Below are positions 5,264 to 11,681 of a stretch of DNA of 12,566 nucleotides, one piece after another. A program made the translations under genes and the position numbers. The first letter of the stretch is position 1. Every line of letters begins with the position of its first letter. The notes beneath the pieces were generated by a model. The model did no database searches. It had not been told where the DNA came from and saw nothing but the letters and a program-made list of their open reading frames with translations. Source of the DNA: Pseudomonadota bacterium (lineage in GTDB: Bacteria; Pseudomonadota; Gammaproteobacteria; Burkholderiales; Burkholderiaceae_C); assembly GCA_023390985.1 (NCBI GenBank), contig JAEWBU010000242.1, positions 1 through 12,566 on the forward strand. Direction: 5' to 3'.

Positions 5264-6892
5264 TCACTGGATGGCGATGGCCGCGGTGCCCGCAGAGGGG
5301 CAGCCGCCGAAGCCCGGACCGCCGACCTCGCCGAACTCGGAGATCGTCAGCCCGAACCGGTCGCCGTTGGCGTTGGTGGAGAACCAGGCCATCGCGCGGG
5401 CCTGCCCCGCAGCCGCCAGCTGTGCCTCGGTCGCGTTCAAGCCGGTGTAGAACAACCGCCAGGCCGGCGCGCCGTTGGCTTGCAGGAGGGCCGTCGCACC
5501 GGGAACACCGTCGACCCGCCCACCGGCCGTGTCGCCGCGGATGTCGCGGCGGGTGATCCGGCTGCCGGCCGTTCCGATGAAGTCGGGATTGATGATCCGC
5601 TGCTCGACGTTGGCCAGCGGGAAGGGAGCGCCATTCCTGGGATCCACCGCTGTACCGTCGACGCGCACGCGGCCGTCGGACGTGACGGTGGCGCGCCGCG
5701 TGACCTGCGCGCCGATCACCTGCTGCTTCTGCCCGGCGTTGAAGCCCATGTTCACGACGGAGAACACGTCGACCCAGTCACCCGGCTGGATGTCCGGCGT
5801 CTGGCCGCTCCAGCAGATGCCGCCCGGGTGGTTGATCTCGAAGATGCCGCCCTTGGGAACGATGCCGCGCGCCGTGCCGATCACGGGGGTCGGACCGGTG
5901 CCGCGTCGCACCACGACCTGCAGGTCGGTGCCCTCCTGGAAACCCTCGATCGAGACGAAGTCACGCTCTGGGAACACGGTCACCAGCGCCGGCTGCGGCT
6001 GGGTCGCGTTGACGAGCAAGTCCGGGTTGTAGGGGACGGGTTTCGCCGGGGGCGTCGTCGGCACCGGGCCGTTGGGGCCGGGCGGGCAACCGCCGAAGCC
6101 GGGGCCGCCGACCTCACCGACCTCGAAGATCGTGATGCCGAGCCGGTCGCCCGCCGCGGTGGTCTGCTGCCAAGACAGGACCCGCGTCTGCCCTTCGACC
6201 GTCAGCTGCCGCTCGACCTCGTTCAAGCCGTTGAACACGGCCGTGAAGGTGGTGGCCGTCGGACTGTCGTAGGCGAAAGTGACCACGGCGCCAGGCACGC
6301 CGTCCACGCGGCCACCGGCGCTGTCGGCACGGATGTCGCGGCGGGTGATCCGGCTGCCCGTCGTATCGCGGTAGGCGGGCTGGACGATCCGCACTTCCAG
6401 CCGGTCGAGCGGGATGCGGTTGCCGTTGTTCAGCATGGCCTGGCCTTTGACGACCACGATGTTGGGGTTGTTGGCCGGGATGAAGGCCTGCGTCGCGGTC
6501 GCGTTGAGCGTGTTGGCAGCGGCGCCGGAGCCTTGCACCAGTCCCAGCGCCTGGTTGTTGTTGGTGCCCCGGTAGGTCACCCGGATCGTGTCGCCGGGCA
6601 GGATGTCGGGCGTGACATTGCGCCAGCACACGCCGCCGGGGTGGTTCACCTCGAGCAGGCCGGTCGCATCGGTGCGGCCCACGGCATCACTGACCTCGTT
6701 GCCGTCGCGACGGACCGAGATCGCCAGGTCGGCGTTGGGTGCGAATCCCTCGACCGACACGAAGTCGCGCGAGGGAAAGATCGTGATGAATTGCGGCGGC
6801 TGCGGCGGGTTGCTGACCTGTGCTGGCGCCACGCCTGGCGCCAGCATGGCCAGCGCCACGCCCAGCGCGGCCAAGGGACTCTTGAGTTGCAT
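5264..6892 (-). CDS. Secreted protein of unknown function made of two tandem homologous domains
   Basis: The 542-residue product has a Sec-type signal peptide (MQLKSPLAALGVALAMLAPG, with likely cleavage after APAQ near residue 25) and no other membrane segment. It consists of two homologous units, about residues 34-270 and 302-531, joined by a Pro-rich linker (271-300). Matching blocks are FPSRDFVSVEGF / FPERDFVSIEGF, EVNHPGGVCW / EINHPGGICW, TGSRITRRDIR / AGSRITRRDIR, AGGRVDGVPGA in both, and GEVGGPGFGGCP in both. Each unit has two cysteines at equivalent places (C89/C269 and C360/C531), suggesting one disulfide per domain in the periplasm or outside. The start follows GGGAGG (6904-6899) at six bases. 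I do not recognise a characterised family, and no role is assigned. It is divergent from the MCE gene and closed by a strong hairpin. Confidence 0.85.
   Translation of the reverse strand: MQLKSPLAALGVALAMLAPGVAPAQVSNPPQPPQFITIFPSRDFVSVEGFAPNADLAISVRRDGNEVSDAVGRTDATGLLEVNHPGGVCWRNVTPDILPGDTIRVTYRGTNNNQALGLVQGSGAAANTLNATATQAFIPANNPNIVVVKGQAMLNNGNRIPLDRLEVRIVQPAYRDTTGSRITRRDIRADSAGGRVDGVPGAVVTFAYDSPTATTFTAVFNGLNEVERQLTVEGQTRVLSWQQTTAAGDRLGITIFEVGEVGGPGFGGCPPGPNGPVPTTPPAKPVPYNPDLLVNATQPQPALVTVFPERDFVSIEGFQEGTDLQVVVRRGTGPTPVIGTARGIVPKGGIFEINHPGGICWSGQTPDIQPGDWVDVFSVVNMGFNAGQKQQVIGAQVTRRATVTSDGRVRVDGTAVDPRNGAPFPLANVEQRIINPDFIGTAGSRITRRDIRGDTAGGRVDGVPGATALLQANGAPAWRLFYTGLNATEAQLAAAGQARAMAWFSTNANGDRFGLTISEFGEVGGPGFGGCPSAGTAAIAIQ
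5300..5989 (-). repeat. Second copy of the internal domain repeat
   Basis: This stretch encodes residues 302-531 of the secreted protein and aligns with residues 34-270 encoded at 6083-6793. Bases 5538-5566 are identical to 6330-6358 (29 bases), within the segment coding for the SRITRRDIR block. Outside the conserved blocks the copies have diverged strongly, pointing to an old duplication. Confidence 0.85.
6083..6793 (-). repeat. First copy of the internal domain repeat
   Basis: This stretch encodes residues 34-270. It is slightly longer than the second copy, partly through a segment around residues 109-150 (Asn/Ala/Thr-rich). It carries C89 and C269, equivalent to C360 and C531 of the other copy. 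Confidence 0.85.
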
Positions 6893-7118
6893 GACGGACC
6901 TCCCGGGTGTGCCGGCCGTAGTGAACGAAACGAGGCGGGCCGGCCGGCGTCTCGAATCGCGGTCGGTGAAGGTACGTCGCAGCCCTCGTCGCCACAATTC
7001 CTTAGAACGGGGGAGGCCGTTACCTGCCTGCCGGGGTGATCTGCTGGACCGGCAGCCGCCCACGGCCGCGCGCGGAAGGCGCACAGTTGCGCACAACGCC
7101 ATCGCAAGGAGGCCTGCC

Positions 7119-8264
7119 ATGCAACGCACCATCGAGAAGCGCGCCTGGGTTGTGTTCGTCGTCCTGCTGCTCGCCGCGTCGGCGGCGGCGCTCGCGTGGT
7201 ACGGCGGTTGGGGACGAGCCGAGACCACCTACGAATTGCGGACGCAGGACGCGGTCTCCGGCCTGATCGAAGGCTCGCCGGTCGAATTCCACGGCGTCGA
7301 GATCGGCCACGTGCGCCAGGTGCGATTGCTCGACGCGCGCACGGTGCAGGTGCTGCTGCGGTTGCGGCGCGAAGCGCCCGTGACCACGTCCACGGTGGCG
7401 ACCATCTCGGGCCGCGGCCTCGCGACGCGCGGGTTCACCGGCTACGTGTACGTGAGCCTCGAGGACGCCGCGGGCGGCGGGGCCGCGCTCACGCGCAAGC
7501 CCGGCGAGTCGTACGCGCGCATCCCCACCGCGCCGCTGCAGTCGGTGAGCCTGGACACCTCGATCCACGAGCTCAATGACAGCGTGCGTTCCGTCATCGC
7601 GCTGCTGCAGGACACGCTGGATCCGGACACCATCCGCGCGCTCAAGGGCAGCGCCGCGAACCTGGAGCAGGTCAGCGGCGTCCTCGCATCCGACCAGGCG
7701 AGGTTGAAGGCCACGCTCGCGAACATGGAGCGAGCGTCGGCGAGGCTGATGCCGCTGCTGCAATCGGGAAGCGAGGCGACGCGCGAGTTGCGCGAGCGCC
7801 TGCTGCCGCAGGCGCGCGACACGCTGGTGCGCATCGACTCGGTGGCGGGCTCGGCCGACGCCGCCATCCGGCATGTCGACGCCGCGGGACGCGAGCTCGC
7901 GCCGCTGGTGCAGTCGTCGAATGCCGTGATGCGCTCGATGCAGGCGCAGGTGCTGCCGCAGATGCGGCAGGGCCTCGCTCGCACGAACGAGTTGCTGGCC
8001 AAGCTGGACGACACCGCGGAGCGGATCCGCGACAACCCCTCGGTGCTGGTGTGGGGCTCAGGGCAGCATGCGCGAGAGGGTGTCGTCGCGCCGGCGGAAA
8101 TGATGGTCGAGCGCGGCGCCGGCGTGCAGTGCGGCCAGCGCGAGCAGCGCGTCGGCCAGCCAGCGGTGCAGCACGATGAGGGCCTCGAACAGCCGCGGGT
8201 CCGGGCCGACCAGGTCCGGCAGGCTGAACCAGCCGAACACCGGAACGGGGTAGCCGCCCGCTGA
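7119..8264 (+). CDS. MCE (MlaD-like) domain protein with an antisense-derived C-terminal tail
   Basis: This 381-residue protein is anchored by one N-terminal membrane helix (about residues 9-28). An MCE domain follows (about 37-115, with VSGLIEGSPVEFHGVEIGHV), then a long helical region (about 145-305). MCE proteins form periplasmic rings or tubes that move lipids between membranes. The start has AAGGAGG (7106-7112) at six bases; the longer open frame upstream is discounted. No Mla-type permease, ATPase or lipoprotein genes are adjacent, so it is an orphan here. The family-like part ends around DNPSVLVWGSG (near residue 316). Residues from 314 onward are encoded antisense to the cytochrome b561 gene and look compositionally unlike an MCE tail. 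The stop may have been lost by a small mutation, or this is a sequencing error; the rest is intact. Confidence 0.85.
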   Translation: MQRTIEKRAWVVFVVLLLAASAAALAWYGGWGRAETTYELRTQDAVSGLIEGSPVEFHGVEIGHVRQVRLLDARTVQVLLRLRREAPVTTSTVATISGRGLATRGFTGYVYVSLEDAAGGGAALTRKPGESYARIPTAPLQSVSLDTSIHELNDSVRSVIALLQDTLDPDTIRALKGSAANLEQVSGVLASDQARLKATLANMERASARLMPLLQSGSEATRELRERLLPQARDTLVRIDSVAGSADAAIRHVDAAGRELAPLVQSSNAVMRSMQAQVLPQMRQGLARTNELLAKLDDTAERIRDNPSVLVWGSGQHAREGVVAPAEMMVERGAGVQCGQREQRVGQPAVQHDEGLEQPRVRADQVRQAEPAEHRNGVAAR

Positions 8265-8609
8265 GGACATCAGCCAGCCCGTGAGCGGCAACAGCAGCAT
8301 CAGCGCGTAGAAGCACAGGTGCACGACGCGCGCCGCGAGCTGCTGCCACGCCGGCAGGGCGCCGGCAAGTTCGGGCAACGGATTGAACGAACGCCAGGCG
8401 ATGCGCGCCAGTGCCGCGGCGAGCGCGATCATCCCCAGGCTCTTGTGCACCAGGATCAGCGTGATCTTGACCTCGTCGTAGCCCGCATCGGGCAGCGCCA
8501 CCATGTACAGGCCGAGCGCGAGCAGCGCGAGCAGCAGCAGCGCCATGCCCCAGTGCAGGAGCACCGCGATGCCTCCGTAGCGCTGCGGACTGTTGAACCA
8601 GGCGGGCAT
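8058..8609 (-). CDS. Cytochrome b561-family membrane protein
   Basis: This 183-residue protein is predicted to have four membrane helices and to bind b-type haem for electron transfer between quinol and acceptors in the inner membrane. It opens with the family motif RYGGIAVLLHWGMALLLL (His19). Other candidate haem ligands are His55 (LVHKSLGM), His97 (VVHLCFYALML) and His148/His162 (VLHRWLADALLALAALH). The end RRRDDTLSRMLP is typical of the family, so the gene looks complete. The ATG at 8609 is chosen by family fit; no clear Shine-Dalgarno is visible. Its 3' 207 bases lie antisense to the MCE gene, and its start is 27 bases from the divergent DUF1232 start. The electron partner is unknown. Confidence 0.9.
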   Translation of the reverse strand: MPAWFNSPQRYGGIAVLLHWGMALLLLALLALGLYMVALPDAGYDEVKITLILVHKSLGMIALAAALARIAWRSFNPLPELAGALPAWQQLAARVVHLCFYALMLLLPLTGWLMSSAGGYPVPVFGWFSLPDLVGPDPRLFEALIVLHRWLADALLALAALHAGAALDHHFRRRDDTLSRMLP

Positions 8610-8636
8610 GGCGACATGCTGCCGCACAATTGCGAA

Positions 8637-9032
8637 GTGAAACAACCGCTTTCTTCCCGCCTGCGCGATTGGGCTCGCGGCATCAAGCGCGAGGGCGTAG
8701 CGCTGTGGTTCGCCTCGCGGCATCCAGGCACGCCGGTGCCCGCGAAGGCGCTGTGTGTGTTCGTGGTCGCCTACGCGCTCAGCCCGATCGACCTGATCCC
8801 CGACTTCATCCCGGTGCTCGGCTATGTCGACGACGTGCTGCTGCTGCCCGCGCTGATGTGGCTCGCGCTGCGGATGATCCCGGCCGAGGTGATGGCCGAA
8901 TGCCGGCGCCAGGGCGACGAATGGATGCGCACGCACGAGGGCAAGCCGCGCAGCGTGGCCGGCGCGGTGGCCATCGTCGCGTTGTGGATCGCCGCCTGCT
9001 GGGCCGCATGGGCCTGGTGGAGCAGCCGCTGA
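8637..9032 (+). CDS. DUF1232 (YkvA-like) membrane protein
   Basis: This 131-residue protein carries the DUF1232 signature AYALSPIDLIPDFIPVLGYV (residues 46-64 region) followed by DDVLLLPALMWLALRMIP. A C-terminal membrane helix (about 107-127, Trp/Ala-rich) follows. The function of the family is not established. The GTG start gives VKQPLSSRLRDWARGIKREG, the usual head of the family. An in-frame ATG at 8616 would add seven residues and is a possible alternative. No Shine-Dalgarno precedes the GTG. CACAAT (8625-8630) ends six bases upstream, as in two other genes of this window. It ends seven bases before the convergent kup stop. Confidence 0.87.
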   Translation: MKQPLSSRLRDWARGIKREGVALWFASRHPGTPVPAKALCVFVVAYALSPIDLIPDFIPVLGYVDDVLLLPALMWLALRMIPAEVMAECRRQGDEWMRTHEGKPRSVAGAVAIVALWIAACWAAWAWWSSR

Positions 9033-9039
9033 GCCGCGG

Positions 9040-10923
9040 CTAGATCCGCACCCGGGTGCCGAGCTCGATCACGCAGTTGCTCGGCAGCCGCAGGAAGTCG
9101 GCGATGCTCGCCGCGTTGCGGGCCATGAAGGCGAAGAGCCGTTCGCGCCACAGCACCATGCCCGGCCGCCGGCGCGTCGGCACCACGGTTTCACGGCTGA
9201 GGAAGTAGCTGGTCTCGAACAGGTTGATCGGCAGGTCGTGCGCGGCGCACAGCAGCAGGGCGCGCGGGATGTCCGGCGTGTCCCGGAAGCCGTAGTTCAC
9301 CTGCACACGCCAGAAGCCGGGCCCCAGCAGCCGCACCGCGACGCGTTCTTCTTCCGGCACCCGGGGCTCGTCGCGGAAGACCACCGTCAGGATCACGTTG
9401 CGCTCGTGCAGCACCTGGTTGTGTCGAAGGTTGTGCAGCAGGGCCTGCGGCACCGTCGCCGGGCTGCTCACCGGGTACACCGCCGTCCGCGTCGCGCGAG
9501 GCAGGTCGCCGGTGGGCAGCGACTGGAGGAAGGGCGCCAGCTCCGGATCGCGCTCCACGATGCTGCCGCGCAGCAGCTCGCGCCCGCGCCGCCAGCTGCT
9601 CATCACGGTGAACAGCACTAGCCCGAGCGCCAGCGGGAACCAGCCGCCGTCGAAGAACTTGAGCGAACAGGCGACCACCAGCACCAGGTCGACGGCGAGG
9701 AAGATGCCGGTGGCGGCCAGTGCCGTCGGCAGCGGGTAGTTCCAGCCGTGCCGGACCACGAAGAACGTCAGCAGCGTGGTGGTGAGCATGGTGACCGTCA
9801 CCGCGATGCCGTAGGCCGATGCGAGCGCGGACGAACTGCCGAACCCCAGCACCGCCAGCACCACCGCGGCCAGCAGCAGCCAGTTCACCAGCGGCAGGTA
9901 GATCTGGCCCATCTCCCTGGCGGACGTGTAGAGCATCTGCATGCGCGGCAACAGTCCGAGCTGCACCGCCTGCTGCGTCATGGAGTACGCGCCCGTGATC
10001 ACCGCCTGCGAGGCGATGACGGTGGCGGCCGACGCCAGCACCACCGCCGGGATGAGCAGGTCCTCGGAGAACAGGTGGAAGAACGGGTTCTGCAGCGCTT
10101 CGGGGTCGCGCATCAGCAGCGCGCCCTGGCCCATGTAGTTCAGCGCCAGCGAGGGCAGCACCAGGCCGATCCAGGCGATCTGGATCGGACGCCGGCCGAA
10201 GTGGCCGAGATCCGCGTACAGCGCCTCCGCCCCCGTGAAGGCGAGCACGATTGCGCCCAGGACCACGAAGAACCGCCAGCCCTGTCCGCGGACGAACTCC
10301 AGCGCATGCCAGGGATTGAGCGCCGCCAGGATCTCGGGCCGCTGGACGATCTGCAGCACGCCGGCGGCGGCCAGGGTCACGAACCACACCACGATCAACG
10401 GCCCGAACAGCCGCCCCACCACGCCCGTGCCGAACCGCTGCACCGAGAACAGGCCGGCCAGCACGCCCACCGCGACCGGAACCACGTAGGGCTTGAAGGC
10501 CGGGGTGGCGACTTCCAGGCCTTCGACCGCGCTCAGCACCGAGATCGCCGGCGTGATGACGCTGTCGCCGTAGAAGAGGGCGGCGCCGGACACGCCGAGC
10601 AGCAGGATCGCCAGCCGGCGTCCCGCCGTCGTGCCGGCCGCCGCGGCGGCGAGCGCCGCCAGCGCCATGATCCCGCCTTCGCCGCGGTTGTCGGCGCGCA
10701 GCATCAGGATCACGTACTTGAGCGTGACCACGAACATGAGGCCCCACACGATGATCGACACCGCGCCGATGAGGTGCTGCGCATCGAGGGGCAGCCCGTG
10801 CGCCGGGTTGAACACTTCCTTCATCGTGTACAGCGGGCTGGTCCCGATGTCGCCGTACACCACGCCCAGTGCGCCCAGGGTCAACGCGGCACGGCTCTCG
10901 CGTCCGGCAAGCTTCGTCGTCAT
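9040..10923 (-). CDS. kup: Kup-type potassium uptake protein
   Basis: This 627-residue, about 12-helix inner-membrane K+/H+ symporter of the Kup/HAK/KUP family has the usual length. The N-terminal signature GDIGTSPLYTMKE (residues 24-36, including Asp25) and RADNRGEGGIMAL (76-88) are intact. Helices continue to about residue 460, and a cytoplasmic C-terminal domain of about 150 residues follows, with ERNVILTVVF and NLFETSYFLSRETVVPT. The start follows GGAAAAGG (10936-10929) at five bases. It lies 71 bases downstream of kdpE on the same strand with no convincing terminator between them, so read-through from the kdp operon is possible. Kup normally provides constitutive low-affinity uptake, especially at acid pH; regulated expression by KdpDE would be unusual and is inference. 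Confidence 0.96.
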   Translation of the reverse strand: MTTKLAGRESRAALTLGALGVVYGDIGTSPLYTMKEVFNPAHGLPLDAQHLIGAVSIIVWGLMFVVTLKYVILMLRADNRGEGGIMALAALAAAAAGTTAGRRLAILLLGVSGAALFYGDSVITPAISVLSAVEGLEVATPAFKPYVVPVAVGVLAGLFSVQRFGTGVVGRLFGPLIVVWFVTLAAAGVLQIVQRPEILAALNPWHALEFVRGQGWRFFVVLGAIVLAFTGAEALYADLGHFGRRPIQIAWIGLVLPSLALNYMGQGALLMRDPEALQNPFFHLFSEDLLIPAVVLASAATVIASQAVITGAYSMTQQAVQLGLLPRMQMLYTSAREMGQIYLPLVNWLLLAAVVLAVLGFGSSSALASAYGIAVTVTMLTTTLLTFFVVRHGWNYPLPTALAATGIFLAVDLVLVVACSLKFFDGGWFPLALGLVLFTVMSSWRRGRELLRGSIVERDPELAPFLQSLPTGDLPRATRTAVYPVSSPATVPQALLHNLRHNQVLHERNVILTVVFRDEPRVPEEERVAVRLLGPGFWRVQVNYGFRDTPDIPRALLLCAAHDLPINLFETSYFLSRETVVPTRRRPGMVLWRERLFAFMARNAASIADFLRLPSNCVIELGTRVRI

Positions 10924-10994
10924 CGCGGCCTTTTCCAGGAAGAACAGGCCGGCAGTGTGGGCGGCGCCGCGTCAGGAAAGCATATGGATCACGC

Positions 10995-11681
10995 TCAGGC
11001 CGCGGCCAGCCGGTAGCCCACCCCCGTCTCGGTGAGCAGGTGGCGCGGCTCGGCGGGATCGCGCTCGATCTTGGCGCGCAGCTGCGCCATGTACAGCCGC
11101 AGGTAGTGCGTGTGGTCCGTGTACTCGGGCCCCCACACCTCGGCGAGCAGCTGCCGGTGCGTGACCACCTTTCCGGCGCTTCGCACCAGCCGGGCGAGCA
11201 GCTTGAATTCGGTGGGTGTCAGGTGCACGGGACGGGAATCGACCGTCACCTGCCGCGTTTCCAGGTCCACGTGCAGGTCCTCGTGGTCGTGCACGAGGCG
11301 GGCGGAGGCCAGCGCGGTCCCGCGATGCCGCATCGCCACGCGCAGGCGCGCCAGCAGCTCGGGCACGCCGAAGGGCTTGGTGAGGTAGTCGTCCGCGCCC
11401 GAATCCAGCAGCCGCACCTTCTCCTTTTCCTGGTGCCGCGCCGAGACGACCAGGATCGGCATCGCCTTGCGGGTGCGGATCTCGCGCACCAGCTCCATGC
11501 CGTCGCCGTCCGGCAGCCCCAGGTCAAGCAGCAGCGCGTCGGGCTCGGCGTGGTGGAGCAGCGCGCGCGCTTCGCTCACCGACACGGCCGTCTGCACCTC
11601 GAAGCCCTCGAGGGCGAGCGAGGACTGCAGCAGCGAGCGGATCTCGCGGTCGTCCTCGACGATCAGGATGCGCAGGCTCAT
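10995..11681 (-). CDS. kdpE: KdpE, OmpR-family response regulator of the potassium system
   Basis: This 228-residue cytoplasmic regulator has a receiver domain at about 1-115, with acidic pair D10-D11, phosphoacceptor Asp53 (LLLDLGLPDGDG), S80 and K102 (DDYLTKPFG). A winged-helix DNA-binding domain follows at about 128-226 (LTPTEFKLLARLVRSAGKVV, then HYLRLYMAQLRAKIE and TETGVGYRL). The HTHYLRLYMAQLR recognition-helix region is characteristic of KdpE. When phosphorylated by KdpD it activates the kdpFABC promoter under K+ limitation. Its ATG overlaps the kdpD stop by four bases (11678-11681), so the two are translationally coupled. No kdpFABC gene lies within the window; they would be expected beyond base 12566. 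Confidence 0.95.
   Translation of the reverse strand: MSLRILIVEDDREIRSLLQSSLALEGFEVQTAVSVSEARALLHHAEPDALLLDLGLPDGDGMELVREIRTRKAMPILVVSARHQEKEKVRLLDSGADDYLTKPFGVPELLARLRVAMRHRGTALASARLVHDHEDLHVDLETRQVTVDSRPVHLTPTEFKLLARLVRSAGKVVTHRQLLAEVWGPEYTDHTHYLRLYMAQLRAKIERDPAEPRHLLTETGVGYRLAAA

Noticed and set aside
6985..7010. ECF-sigma-like GGAATT ... CGTACC on the minus strand upstream of the secreted-protein gene
   Set aside because: The spacing between the two elements is about 19-20 bases, too long for the usual 16-17, and short GC-rich matches are common here.
5213..7039. 608-codon plus-strand open frame opposite the secreted protein
   Set aside because: It is a composition artefact opposite a gene with a signal peptide, internal repeats and a strong ribosome binding site.
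6588..7118. Upstream in-frame extension of the MCE protein
   Set aside because: It would overlap the divergent secreted-protein gene; AAGGAGG before 7119 and the immediate membrane helix fix the start there.
10924..10994. GGCGCC-centred inverted repeat between kdpE and kup as a terminator
   Set aside because: The stem is short, and no T-run follows on the minus strand; too weak to call.
9748..11016. Long plus-strand open frame opposite kup (another on the minus strand at 9191-10747)
   Set aside because: The products are rich in His, Arg, Gln and Gly without domain logic, as expected from out-of-frame reading of a high-GC gene; kup covers the region convincingly.
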